Positions 8,022 through 16,887 of a DNA stretch of 64,000 nucleotides are shown one piece after another. The notes beneath the pieces are model-generated. The model did not search any database and was not told where the DNA came from. It worked only from the letters and a program-made list of their open reading frames with translations. The stretch lies in assembly GCF_026072635.1 (NCBI RefSeq), contig NZ_AP023081.1, positions 3,778,501 through 3,842,500 of the forward strand, written 5' to 3'. Position 1 is the first letter of the stretch. Each line of letters opens with the position of its first letter. The translations under genes and the position numbers were made by a program. This stretch comes from Pseudomonas solani. Lineage in GTDB: Bacteria; Pseudomonadota; Gammaproteobacteria; Pseudomonadales; Pseudomonadaceae.

Positions 8022-8810
8022 CTACCCCCGCTGCGCCTTGAGGAACAGCGAGAACAGCTCCGACTGCGACTTGATCCCGAGCTTGGCGTAGATGTGCTTG
8101 CGGTGGACCTTCACCGTCTCCGCCGAGATGGCCAGCTTGCGCGCCACTTCCTTGCTGGAGCAGCCGCTGAGCATCAGCCGGGCGACTTCCAGTTCGCGGG
8201 CGGTGAGGGCGCTTTCCACCTGCTGGCCCACCTGTTCCAGCTGCACTTCCCAGTTCGGCGCCGGTTGCGGCGCGCGGGTCAGCAGTTCGCGCTCGAAGGC
8301 CAGGCGCTGGCGCATCAGCGCCGTCACCCAGGGTTCCACCAGGCTCAGCAGGGCGATCTGCTCGGGGGTGAAGGCCTGGCGTGAGCCGAGGGACAGGCAC
8401 AGGGTGCGCCCGCCTTCCAGCATCACGTTGAACTGCAGCTCGTCGGCCACCACGTTGAGGCGGTGGTAGCGCTGGTAGTAGTCGGTCTGCTCGAAGCATT
8501 CCGGCGCCACGTCGGCCAGGCGCAGCAGGCCGCCACGGTTGCTTTCGCGGCTGTGGATGTAGAAGGGGTCGAGCAGGTAGAGGCCGTCCAGGTAGTCCTG
8601 GAACAGCAGGTCCGGCTCGCCATCCTCGCCCGGGCATTCGGCGAACACCTGGGGCCGGCCCTCGCTGAACAGCAACGCCACCCAGCTGTCGTGGGGCACG
8701 TACTGGCCGAGGGTGCGCACCAGTGCCACCCAGAAGCCCGGGGCGTCCAGGGCTTCGATCAGTTGCCCCACCGAGCGGTGCCAGGCGATGTCCTGCAGGC
8801 TCAACGTCAT
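8022..8810 (-). CDS. LuxR family transcriptional regulator
   Basis: A 262-residue regulator. The C-terminal 65 residues form a typical LuxR helix-turn-helix (LTARELEVARLMLSGCSSKEVARKL..SAETVKVHRKHIYAKLGI). The N-terminal 190 residues lack the conserved Trp/Asp pattern of autoinducer-binding domains and look like an uncharacterised sensor domain. It is divergent from the amidase/permease genes, so it probably controls them, perhaps in response to their substrate. An inverted repeat GTTCC-N8-GGAAC lies in the shared promoter region. Confidence 0.87.
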   Translation of the reverse strand: MTLSLQDIAWHRSVGQLIEALDAPGFWVALVRTLGQYVPHDSWVALLFSEGRPQVFAECPGEDGEPDLLFQDYLDGLYLLDPFYIHSRESNRGGLLRLADVAPECFEQTDYYQRYHRLNVVADELQFNVMLEGGRTLCLSLGSRQAFTPEQIALLSLVEPWVTALMRQRLAFERELLTRAPQPAPNWEVQLEQVGQQVESALTARELEVARLMLSGCSSKEVARKLAISAETVKVHRKHIYAKLGIKSQSELFSLFLKAQRG

Positions 8811-8865
8811 GTTTCTACCCCTGATGGGTTACCACGCGGGCGTAATTTCACCGGAAGCGTCTGCG

Positions 8866-8883
8866 GTTCCATACTTCGGGAAC
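8866..8883. promoter_or_regulatory. Candidate operator in the LuxR/amidase divergent promoter
   Basis: Perfect 5-bp inverted repeat GTTCC (8866-8870) and GGAAC (8879-8883) with 8 bases between. The position midway between two divergent genes fits a regulator site, but no footprint or family consensus is known to me. Confidence 0.4.
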
Positions 8884-8961
8884 ACCCGGGACCGACGCAG
8901 CGCGCATTCTGACCGGTTTGCGCAATCAGGTCTCGTGCCAAGACAAGAATCAGGAGTCCCC

Positions 8962-9777
8962 ATGAAGGTCGAACTCGTCCAGCTGGCCGGTCGTGACGGC
9001 GATACCGCCTACAACCTCGCCCGCGCCCTGGAAGCCATCGCCGCCTGCGCCGCCGACACCGATCTGGTGGTGTTCCCGGAAACCCACCTGATGGGCTTCC
9101 CCACCCGCGAGAACATCGCCGCCGTCGCCGAGCCGCTGGATGGCCGCACCGTCCAGGCCGTGCAGCGCGCCGCCCGCGAGCGCGACGTCGCCGTGGCCAT
9201 AGGCGTGGCCGAGAACGACGCCGGCACCTACTACAACACCACGCTGCTGATCACTCCCGAAGGCATCGCCCTCAAATACCGCAAGACCCACCTCTGGGCC
9301 TCGGACCGCGGCATCTTCACCCCCGGCGACCGCTACGCCACCTGCCCGTTCAAGGGTGTGCGCGTGGGCCTGCTGATCTGCTTCGACATCGAATTCCCCG
9401 AGAGCGCCCGCGCCCTCGGCCAGCTCGGCGCCGAGCTGATCATCGTCACCAACGGCAACATGGACCCCTACGGCCCCACCCATCGCACCGCGATCATGGG
9501 CCGTGCCATGGAGAACCAGGCCTTCGCCGTGATGGTGAACCGCGTGGGCGAGGGCGATGGCGACCTGGTGTTCGCCGGTGGCAGCGCCGTGGTCGATCCC
9601 TTTGGCCGCCTGCTGCTGGAAGCCGGGCGCGAGGAGTGCCGGCAGATCATCGAGCTGGACCTCGGCCAGATCGCCGCCGCGCGCAGCGATTACCGCTACC
9701 TCGACGACCGGCGCATGGTGCTGCCGGGCGAGATGCGCGAGCACGCCGACGGCCGCCGCGAGCTGCTGATTCCCTAA
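8962..9777 (+). CDS. Carbon-nitrogen hydrolase (nitrilase superfamily amidase)
   Basis: A 271-residue hydrolase with the nitrilase-superfamily triad: Glu in VVFPETHLMGF, Lys in KYRKTHLW and Cys in GLLICFDIEFPE. These enzymes split amides or N-carbamoyl compounds. The start at 8962 follows AGGAGT; an earlier in-frame ATG would add residues with no family similarity. With the APC permease downstream and the LuxR gene upstream it looks like an uptake-and-deamidation module; the substrate is unknown, though omega-amidase or N-carbamoylputrescine-like amides would fit the PuuP-like permease. Confidence 0.87.
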   Translation: MKVELVQLAGRDGDTAYNLARALEAIAACAADTDLVVFPETHLMGFPTRENIAAVAEPLDGRTVQAVQRAARERDVAVAIGVAENDAGTYYNTTLLITPEGIALKYRKTHLWASDRGIFTPGDRYATCPFKGVRVGLLICFDIEFPESARALGQLGAELIIVTNGNMDPYGPTHRTAIMGRAMENQAFAVMVNRVGEGDGDLVFAGGSAVVDPFGRLLLEAGREECRQIIELDLGQIAAARSDYRYLDDRRMVLPGEMREHADGRRELLIP

Positions 9778-9788
9778 CTCTGATTTGA

Positions 9789-9832
9789 CGGGCGCCCCCG
9801 AGGCGCCCGCATTACCGCCTGCATTGGGCGGT
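9789..9832 (+). promoter_or_regulatory. Two tandem hairpins between amidase and permease
   Basis: CGGGCGCC/GGCGCCCG (9789-9796, 9802-9809) and ACCGCC/GGCGGT (9814-9819, 9827-9832). There is no T tail, so these look more like mRNA-processing or partial-attenuation structures inside the operon than a full terminator. Confidence 0.5.
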
Positions 9833-9891
9833 CGCTCCACCTTCGCCGACTTCGGCTCTGCCATAACAACCAACAATTCGGAGTAGCAGTA

Positions 9892-11214
9892 ATGGCTCGT
9901 CTTCAGCGCACCCTGTCGCTGGGGTCCGTGGTGCTGTTCGGCATCGCGTACATGACCCCGATCATCGTCCTCGGCACCTTCGGCATCCTCGCCGACGTCA
10001 CCCAGGGCCTGGTTCCCGCCGCCTACGTGGCCGCTTCACTGGCCATGCTGTTCACCGCGCTTAGCTATGCACGGATGGCCGCGGCCTTCCCGGTGGCCGG
10101 CTCGGCCTACACCTACGTGCGCAAATCCATCAGCCCCAAGCTGGGCTTCCTCGCCGGCTGGGCGGTGCTGCTGGACTACCTGTTCCTGCCCATGGCCATC
10201 TGGCTGATCGGCGCGGCCTACCTGCATTCGGCCTTCCCCGGTGTGCCCCAGGCGGTCTGGGTGCTGGCCTTCATCGGCGTCACCACGGCCATCAACGTGG
10301 TCGGCCTGAAGCTGGCGAAGAACATCAACGGCGCGCTGATGCTGGTGCAGTTCCTGGTGCTGCTGGCTTTCGTCGCGCTCTGCGTGCACTACGTGCTGGG
10401 CGATGCCAGCAAACCGCTGTGGTCCCTGGCGCCCTTCGTCGGCGAGGGGCTCAACCTGCCGTTGGTGATGAGCGGCGCGGCCATCGCCTGCTACTCCTTC
10501 CTCGGCTTCGACGCAGTGAGCACCCTCACCGAAGAGACCCGCGACCCGAGCCGCACCATCCCCAAGGCGATCCTGTTGATCACCCTGATCGGCGGCTTGA
10601 TCTTCATCTTCACCTCCTACTTCGTGCAGCTGGCTCACCCGTCCATCGAGTTCCAGAGCGCGGATTCGGCGGCCTACGAGATCGCCCGCAATATCGGCGG
10701 TGATGTGTTCGTGTCGGTCTTCCTCATCGGCCTGATCGTCGGCCAGTTCACCTCGGGCCTCTCCGCCCAGGCCAGCGCCTCGCGCCTGCTGTTCGCCATG
10801 GGCCGCGACGGCGTGCTGCCGCAATCCCTGTTCGGCCGCCTCAGCGAGCGCTTCGGCACCCCGGTGGGCAGCATCGTGCTGTGCGGCGTGGTGGCCCTGC
10901 TGGCACTGGAGATGGACGTGACCACCTCCACCTCCTTCATCAACTTCGGCGCCTTCCTGGCCTTCAGCCTGGTGAATCTGTCGGTGATCTTCCACTACTG
11001 GCTGCGCAGCGATAAACGCGGCCCGCGCGAGGCGCTGCTGTTCGTGGTCTGCCCGCTGATCGGCATGGTTTCCACCCTGTGGCTGATGATCAGCCTCGAC
11101 CACCTGGCCATCATCCTCGGCCTGTCGTGGCTGGCCCTGGGCGTGATCTACCTCGCCTGGCTCACCGGTGGCTTCCGTCGCCAGCCGCCGGAGCTGCACT
11201 TCGAAGAGGCCTGA
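9892..11214 (+). CDS. APC superfamily amino acid/polyamine permease
   Basis: A 440-residue inner-membrane transporter with about 12 hydrophobic helices. The N-terminal SLGSVVLFGIAYMTPIIVLGTFGI and SGAAIACYSFLGFDAVSTLTEETRDP segments are typical of the APC group that includes the PuuP putrescine importer. GGAG precedes the start at 9892. It is likely co-transcribed with the amidase 114 bases upstream and imports that enzyme's substrate or a related amine; specificity cannot be read from the sequence. Confidence 0.88.
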   Translation: MARLQRTLSLGSVVLFGIAYMTPIIVLGTFGILADVTQGLVPAAYVAASLAMLFTALSYARMAAAFPVAGSAYTYVRKSISPKLGFLAGWAVLLDYLFLPMAIWLIGAAYLHSAFPGVPQAVWVLAFIGVTTAINVVGLKLAKNINGALMLVQFLVLLAFVALCVHYVLGDASKPLWSLAPFVGEGLNLPLVMSGAAIACYSFLGFDAVSTLTEETRDPSRTIPKAILLITLIGGLIFIFTSYFVQLAHPSIEFQSADSAAYEIARNIGGDVFVSVFLIGLIVGQFTSGLSAQASASRLLFAMGRDGVLPQSLFGRLSERFGTPVGSIVLCGVVALLALEMDVTTSTSFINFGAFLAFSLVNLSVIFHYWLRSDKRGPREALLFVVCPLIGMVSTLWLMISLDHLAIILGLSWLALGVIYLAWLTGGFRRQPPELHFEEA

Positions 11215-11341
11215 CGGCCGCGCCGGGGAGGGCGGGCACCGTGCTCGCCTTCCCGGTGGAATAGACGCCCGATCCGAGGCGGCAAAGGTTGGTTTCCTGG
11301 CATAAAGTGGGCGCTCTTTTCCCTCGGTTCCGGAGCCGGCC

Positions 11342-12418
11342 ATGGATGCCCCGCTGTTCGATTCGCTACCCGATGACGAGACCCTGTACCAGGCGCTGCT
11401 GGAGCGCGACCCGGCCTATGAGGGCTTCGCCTTCGTCGGGGTCAAAAGCACCGGGGTGTTCTGCCGCCTGACCTGCGCCGCGCGCAAACCCAAGCGGGAG
11501 AACTCGGTGTTCTTCGGCAGCATCAAGGCCTGCGTCGAGGCGGGCTTCCGCCCCTGCCTGCGCTGCCGCCCGCTGGACCAGGTGGGCGCCCAGGAGCCGC
11601 TGGTCAAGGAGTTGATCGCGCTGCTGGAGCAGGATCAGGAGAGGCGTTGGCTGGAGGGCGACCTGGTCGCCCTCGGCCACGACCCGTCCACGGTGCGCCG
11701 TGCCTTCAAACGCCACTTCGGCGTGACCTTCCTGGAGATGGCCCGCCTGCGCCGCATCGGCCACGGCCTGGCCCAGCTCTCCGCCGGGGCGCGGGTGGTG
11801 GACGCCCAGGTGACCGCCAGCTTCGATTCCGACAGTGGTTTCCGCAGCGCCTTCACCCGCCTGCTGGGCGAGCCGCCGTCGCAACTGCGCGGGCGCGAGC
11901 TGCTCAAGGCCGACTGGCTGGAAACGCCCTTGGGCGTGATGCTGGCGGTGGCGGATGCGCAATCCCTGCACCTGCTGGAGTTCTTCGACCGGCCGGCCCT
12001 GGCCAACGAATTGAAGAACCTGCAGAAACTCACCGGCACCAGCATCGGCTTCGGCCGCTTCGCCCCCATCGACCAGATCGAGGCGGAGCTTTCGCGCTAT
12101 TTCGCCGGTGAGCCGGTGGTCTTCGCCACGCCGCTGGCCATGGGCGCCTCGGCCTTCACCCGCAGCGTGTGGCAGGCCCTGCGCGAGATCCCCTTCGGCA
12201 TCACCTGCAGCTACGCCGACCTGGCCCGCGCCATCGGCTCGCCCTCGTCGGTACGCGCCGTGGCCCGCGCCAATGGCACCAACCAGATCGCCATCGTCAT
12301 CCCCTGCCACCGCATCATCGGCTCCGACGGCTCCCTCACCGGCTACGGCGGCGGGCTGTGGCGCAAACGCTGGCTGATCGAGCATGAGCGGCGGATGGGG
12401 CGTGCGGTCCCGGGCTGA
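11342..12418 (+). CDS. ada: Bifunctional DNA repair methyltransferase / transcriptional activator Ada
   Basis: A 358-residue protein with the full Ada layout. The N-terminal zinc domain has C41, C45, C72 and C75 (CRLTC and PCLRC) and takes methyl groups from phosphotriesters. An AraC-type helix-turn-helix follows (about 90-185). The C-terminal O6-alkylguanine transferase domain has the IPCHRII active site with C322. It repairs alkylation damage and, when methylated on the N-terminal Cys, activates its own regulon. GGAG precedes the start. It is a single gene between the permease and a palindrome element. Confidence 0.92.
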   Translation: MDAPLFDSLPDDETLYQALLERDPAYEGFAFVGVKSTGVFCRLTCAARKPKRENSVFFGSIKACVEAGFRPCLRCRPLDQVGAQEPLVKELIALLEQDQERRWLEGDLVALGHDPSTVRRAFKRHFGVTFLEMARLRRIGHGLAQLSAGARVVDAQVTASFDSDSGFRSAFTRLLGEPPSQLRGRELLKADWLETPLGVMLAVADAQSLHLLEFFDRPALANELKNLQKLTGTSIGFGRFAPIDQIEAELSRYFAGEPVVFATPLAMGASAFTRSVWQALREIPFGITCSYADLARAIGSPSSVRAVARANGTNQIAIVIPCHRIIGSDGSLTGYGGGLWRKRWLIEHERRMGRAVPG

Positions 12419-12450
12419 AGCCGGGCTACTTGGCTGGCGCGTGCCTCCTC

Positions 12451-12523
12451 GTAGGAGCGAGCTCTGCTCGCGAAGCTGCTGGCGATGCTGCGCACCGCTT
12501 GGCGACTGAATTCGCCCCTACAG
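12451..12523. repeat. 73-bp REP-like element, copy 1
   Basis: Starts GTAGGAGCGAGCTCTGCTCG and ends TTCGCCCCTACAG, so its ends are inverted. It differs from the equally long copy at 23035-23107 at about six to seven of 73 positions. A GGGCTGAAGCCGGGCTAC module lies just before it (12412-12429). Confidence 0.82.
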
Positions 12524-12577
12524 GGAATGTGCCAGGTGCAACCCGCGTGGCGTGCACGCGGGTCGTGGGGGCGGCGG

Positions 12578-13966
12578 TCAGGCCGGGTTGGTCTGGCCGA
12601 TGCGGGCGTCGCGGCGGGGCTCGGCTTCGGCATCCGGGTCGCCGTTGTCCCGCTCGGCGGTGGAGAGTTCGCTGGCGCGGTGGCCGGTGATGCGCAGCAG
12701 GGCCAGGGTGCAGACCAGCGACACCACTGCGTAGAGCGCCGAGGCGATGGCGACGCCGACGATGCTGCCCGTGGAGTTGAGGATCCACTGGGCCAGCAGC
12801 GGGGTGCCGCCGCCCACCAGCAGCGAGCACAGCTGATAGGCCAGCGACAGGCCGGAGTAGCGCACCCGGGTGGGGAAGGCGCGGGCCAGGATGCCGCCGA
12901 TGGCGCCGTAGAACATGGCGTGGGGGATGGTCGCCAGGCACATGCCGACGGCGGCGATCCAATACACGTTGGTTTCCACGGCGAAGAACATCGCCGGCAT
13001 CAGGATGAACTCCGGTAGCACCATGATCGCCACTGCCTTGCGCATGTCGATGCGGATGGTCAGCAGTGCGCCGATCGGCTGGCTGATGAACTGCACGATC
13101 AGGGCGATGACGATGATGCTGAGGAAGGTGCTCTGGCTGTAGCCCAGGGTCTTGGTGGCCCAGGACAGGGCGAAGGTGCTCTTGAAGTAGGTGACGTGGA
13201 TCACCGGCAGGGTGCCCGCGCCGAGCAGCACCACCAGCCAGTGCTTGCGCAGCACTTCGAGGATCGGCAGTTTGGCGGTCTTCTTCTCGCGCATCAGGCG
13301 CTGCATGTCCGCCGACTCTTCCAGGGTCAGGCGGATCACCATGCCGATGATCACCAGCATGGCCGAGAGCAGGAAGGGTACGCGCCAGCCCCATTGCAGG
13401 AAGTCCGGCATGGGCAGGCTGCTCAGGGCGAAGAAGGCCAGGGTCGCCAGCAGGTTGCCGGTGGGCGAGCCCTGCTGGGCGAAGGCGGCGTAGAGGATGC
13501 CCTTGCCCTTGGGCGCGCTCTCGCTGGCGATGAGGATGGCGCCACCCCACTCGCCGCCGACGGCAATGCCCTGGATCACCCGCAGGAACACCAGCGCCAC
13601 CGGCGCCCAGACGCCGATCTGCGCATAGGTGGGCAGCAGGCCGATGCCGGTGGTGGCCAGGCCCATCATGATCAGGGTGATCACCAGAGTGGTCTTGCGG
13701 CCGATGCGGTCGCCCAGGTGGCCGAAGATGATGCCGCCCAGGGGCCGGGCGATGAAGCCGGACCAGAGCGTGGCGAAGGACAGCAGGGTGGCGACGCCCG
13801 GGTCCATGTCGGCGGGGAAGAACACCTTGCCGAAGACCAGCGCGGCGGCCAGGCCGTAGATGTAGAAGTCGTACCACTCGATGGTGGTGCCGATGAAGGA
13901 AGCGATGCCCGCCTTGCGGGCCTTGCGATGCTGTTCCCGGTCGTCCGGGTGCAGGGCGTGGTTCAT
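12578..13966 (-). CDS. MFS metabolite:H+ symporter (ProP/ShiA-like)
   Basis: A 462-residue transporter with 12 predicted helices. The FIGTTIEWYDFYIYG N-terminus and GHLGDRIGRKTTL loop are signatures of the metabolite:H+ symporter subfamily (proline/betaine, citrate, shikimate, alpha-ketoglutarate). The ATG at 13966 follows AGAGGTGGA; a GTG at 13975 overlaps that site and is less likely. It faces the same way as the LysR gene at 14118 and lies next to the acyl-CoA operon, so it may import the operon's acid substrate. Confidence 0.86.
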   Translation of the reverse strand: MNHALHPDDREQHRKARKAGIASFIGTTIEWYDFYIYGLAAALVFGKVFFPADMDPGVATLLSFATLWSGFIARPLGGIIFGHLGDRIGRKTTLVITLIMMGLATTGIGLLPTYAQIGVWAPVALVFLRVIQGIAVGGEWGGAILIASESAPKGKGILYAAFAQQGSPTGNLLATLAFFALSSLPMPDFLQWGWRVPFLLSAMLVIIGMVIRLTLEESADMQRLMREKKTAKLPILEVLRKHWLVVLLGAGTLPVIHVTYFKSTFALSWATKTLGYSQSTFLSIIVIALIVQFISQPIGALLTIRIDMRKAVAIMVLPEFILMPAMFFAVETNVYWIAAVGMCLATIPHAMFYGAIGGILARAFPTRVRYSGLSLAYQLCSLLVGGGTPLLAQWILNSTGSIVGVAIASALYAVVSLVCTLALLRITGHRASELSTAERDNGDPDAEAEPRRDARIGQTNPA

Positions 13967-14117
13967 GGACTCCACCTCTTTGTTGTTTTTATCTGGCGAA
14001 CCAGCCGTATGCCCGCCGGTGCAGGCAAGGTCGTGGCGGGGTGGCTGGTGCGTGGTTTGGGACTCGAGTCGAGCCGGAGTCTAGGAGCGCAGGCAGTAAA
14101 TCAATAGTCGTTTGTTC

Positions 14118-15026
14118 TTATGGCGCGATAACCGAATCCGTATCGTCGCCGGGCAGTTGCTGCAGCAGCCGGGCAAGGAAGGCATGGGCCGCTTCGGGGG
14201 CGTTTTCCTCGCTGAACAGGGCATGGATCTCCGACTGTGCGCCGGCTTGCTTCAGCGGTACGCCGACCACGCCGGGCCAGGCACGGCAGAGGGATTCCGG
14301 CAGCAGCGCGACGCCCATGCCCTGGCCGACCATGGCGGCAATGGTCTGCCACAGTCGCGCCTCGTGGCGGATCTGCGGGCTGAAACCGGCCGCCACGCAG
14401 CAGGCGATGATCAGGTCGTGGTAGTGCGGTGCCGCCGGGCGCGGGAAGAGGATGAAGGGCTCCTCGCGCAGTTCGCCCAGGTCGAGCCTCGCCGCACCGG
14501 CCAGGCGATGGCCCGGCGGCAGGCAGCAGAGGAAGGGCTCGGCCAGCAGCGGCTCGGCCCGCAGCCCGGCCGGCAGCGGGCCGCGATGGACGAAGCCGAT
14601 GTCGATCTGCCCGCGTTGCAGGGCCAGGGCCTGCTCGGCGCTGTTCATCTCCTGCAGCACCACCTCCATGCCCGGGTGCGCCTGCTCGAAACGGCGCACC
14701 GCCGCCGGCAGGCCGCGGTAGAGCATGGAGCTGACGAAGCCCACCCGCAGCCGCCCCAGCGCGCCCTGGGCCGAACGCAGGGTCAGGCGCCGTGCCTGCT
14801 CGGCCTGCTGCAACAGGCTACGGGCCTCGTCCAGCAGCACCTGGCCGGCGGCGGTGAGCTTCACCGATTTGTTGGTGCGCACCAGCAGCTGCACGCCCAG
14901 CTGTTCCTCCAGCTTCTTGATGTCGAAGGACAGCGCCGGCTGGGAGATGAACAGGCGCGCGGCGGCGCGGCCGAAGTGCAGTTCCTCGGCGACGGCGATG
15001 AAGTAGCGAAGCTGCTTGAGGTCCAT
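14118..15026 (-). CDS. LysR family transcriptional regulator
   Basis: A 302-residue regulator with the N-terminal winged helix (MDLKQLRYFIAVAEELHFGRAAARL, then SQPALSFDIKKLEEQLG) and the two-lobe effector domain starting near 90. It is divergent from the acyl-CoA dehydrogenase operon, the usual position for a LysR activator, and a CGATA-N9-TATCG inverted repeat sits in the 110-base shared promoter. The likely effector is an intermediate of the pathway, but nothing in the sequence identifies it. Confidence 0.9.
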   Translation of the reverse strand: MDLKQLRYFIAVAEELHFGRAAARLFISQPALSFDIKKLEEQLGVQLLVRTNKSVKLTAAGQVLLDEARSLLQQAEQARRLTLRSAQGALGRLRVGFVSSMLYRGLPAAVRRFEQAHPGMEVVLQEMNSAEQALALQRGQIDIGFVHRGPLPAGLRAEPLLAEPFLCCLPPGHRLAGAARLDLGELREEPFILFPRPAAPHYHDLIIACCVAAGFSPQIRHEARLWQTIAAMVGQGMGVALLPESLCRAWPGVVGVPLKQAGAQSEIHALFSEENAPEAAHAFLARLLQQLPGDDTDSVIAP

Positions 15027-15041
15027 CCGATGCCCCTTTCA

Positions 15042-15062
15042 ACGATATGTTTTTCTTATCGT
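15042..15062. promoter_or_regulatory. Probable LysR operator
   Basis: ACGATA (15042-15047) and TATCGT (15057-15062) form a perfect inverted repeat with a 9-base spacer, in an AT-rich stretch between the divergent LysR gene and acyl-CoA dehydrogenase operon. The spacing fits the LysR T-N11-A type of site. Confidence 0.65.
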
Positions 15063-15136
15063 ATGGGCTTTTTATTCTATTGGATACTTATCGAAGGGCT
15101 TCCTAGTCTCGGCGCACGACAAGAAGGAGTGACGCC

Positions 15137-16864
15137 ATGAACGCCCTGCTCGAACCCCCCGTCATCGACGACCTGAACATCCCCGACAGCAGCGGGATGA
15201 ACCTCTTCGACGCCGACCCCGATCTCGCCCGCCTGCTGTCCCTGTACCTCCCCGAAGCAGTGCTGGCGCCCTGGCTGCCGCGCCTGCAGGCGCTGGGTGC
15301 CCGTGCCGGTGGCGAGCTGGACCGCCTGGCGCTCTCGGCCGACAAGAACCTCCCGGTGCTGGCCAGCCGCACCCGCCGTGGCGAGGACCTGCAGCGAGTG
15401 CTCAAGCACCCCGACTACGTGGCCCTGGAGCGCGTCGCCTACGCAGAGCTCGGCCTGGCCTCCATGAGCCATGTAGCGGACGGCCCGCCGCCCTTGATCA
15501 AGTACGCGTTGACCTACCTCTTCGTGCAGGCGGAGTTCGGCCTCTGCTGCCCGGTGAGCATGACTGACTCCCTGACCCGCACCCTGCGCAAGTACGGCGC
15601 CCCCGAGCTGGTGGAGCGCTACCTGCCCAGCCTGGCCTCGCGGGATTTCGACACCCTGTTCCAGGGCGCCATGTTCATGACCGAGCAGGCTGCCGGTTCC
15701 GACGTGGCACGCACCCGCACCCGCGCCCGCTTCGAAGACGGCCAGTGGACGCTGCACGGTGACAAGTGGTTCTGCTCCAACCCGGACGCGGACCTGGCCA
15801 TGGTGCTGGCGCGCCCCGAGGACGCCCCCGAGGGCATGGCCGGGGTAAGCCTGTTCCTGCTGCCCAGGCTCCGGCCGGACGGCAGCCGCAACGCCTATCG
15901 CATCGTGCGCTTGAAGGACAAGCTCGGCACCCGCTCCATGGCCAGCGGCGAGATCGTCCTGGAGGGCGCCACCGCCTACCTGATCGGCGAGGTGGGGCGC
16001 GGCTTCCAGCAGATGGCCGACATGGTCAACATGTCGCGCCTGTCCAACGGCGTGCGCGCTGCCGGGCTGATGCGCCGGGCGCTCAACGAGGCGCTGTTCG
16101 TCGCCCGCCACCGCCAGGCCTTCGGCAAGCGCCTGGTGGACATGCCGCTGATGCAGCGCCAGTTGCTCAAGCAGATGCTGCCGGCCGAGCAGGCCCGCTC
16201 CCTGTACATGCAGATCGCCACGCTGCTGCCCCGCGCCGACGGTGGCGACGAGGCGGCGCAAAAGTGCGTGCGCATCCTCACCCCGCTGATCAAGTTCCGC
16301 GCCTGCCGCGATGCCCGCCGGGTCACCGGTGATGCCATGGAGGTGCGCGGCGGCGTCGGCTACATCGAGGAATGGAGCGATGCGCGGCTGGTGCGCGACG
16401 CCCACCTGGGCTCCATCTGGGAGGGCACCAGCAACATAGTCGCCTTGGACATCGCCCGCGCGGTGACCCGCGAAGGCGCACTGGAGCCCTTGCAGCACCA
16501 CCTGCAAGGGCTGCTGGACGAAGCCGCCCTGCCGTCGCCCGCCGACCAGTTGCTGCGCGACTGCCTGGCCCGTGCCTTGGGCACCATTCGCCGTGTCGCC
16601 GAAGAGCGCCGCCACCAGCAGGTACGCCAGGCCGGCAGTGCCCTCTACCACGTCGTCAGTGCCGTGTTCATGGCCTGGGAAGCTTCGCGCCTGGCCCCGG
16701 ACCACCGCCGCCTGGCCCTGGCCCTGCTGGTGCTGCGCCACCGCGTGCTGCCCCGCGACCCGCTGGAACTGGAGGGCGAGGAGGCGAGCGATGCGCTGCT
16801 GCCGCGCCTGCTGGAAGAAGGGCCGCTGAGTCTGGACGACGCCCTGACCCTGCTGCCTCACTGA
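15137..16864 (+). CDS. Acyl-CoA dehydrogenase family protein
   Basis: A 575-residue flavoprotein longer than short-chain dehydrogenases and closest in layout to the AidB-like / large acyl-CoA dehydrogenase group. It has MTEQAAGSDV and GDKWFCSN in the FAD-binding middle domain and YIEEWSDARLVRDAHLGSIWEGTSNI in the C-terminal domain. It would introduce the alpha-beta double bond in an acyl-CoA. AAGGAG precedes the start. It opens a six-gene operon (15137-22966) that contains every step from CoA activation to thiolysis. Confidence 0.87.
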   Translation: MNALLEPPVIDDLNIPDSSGMNLFDADPDLARLLSLYLPEAVLAPWLPRLQALGARAGGELDRLALSADKNLPVLASRTRRGEDLQRVLKHPDYVALERVAYAELGLASMSHVADGPPPLIKYALTYLFVQAEFGLCCPVSMTDSLTRTLRKYGAPELVERYLPSLASRDFDTLFQGAMFMTEQAAGSDVARTRTRARFEDGQWTLHGDKWFCSNPDADLAMVLARPEDAPEGMAGVSLFLLPRLRPDGSRNAYRIVRLKDKLGTRSMASGEIVLEGATAYLIGEVGRGFQQMADMVNMSRLSNGVRAAGLMRRALNEALFVARHRQAFGKRLVDMPLMQRQLLKQMLPAEQARSLYMQIATLLPRADGGDEAAQKCVRILTPLIKFRACRDARRVTGDAMEVRGGVGYIEEWSDARLVRDAHLGSIWEGTSNIVALDIARAVTREGALEPLQHHLQGLLDEAALPSPADQLLRDCLARALGTIRRVAEERRHQQVRQAGSALYHVVSAVFMAWEASRLAPDHRRLALALLVLRHRVLPRDPLELEGEEASDALLPRLLEEGPLSLDDALTLLPH

Positions 16865-16887
16865 CCCGCTCGATGAGACCTAACACA

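Noticed and set aside
16372..16872. N-terminal fusion of the CoA-transferase to another protein
   Set aside because: The upstream part is an alternative frame of the acyl-CoA dehydrogenase; the true start is at 16873 or 16888.
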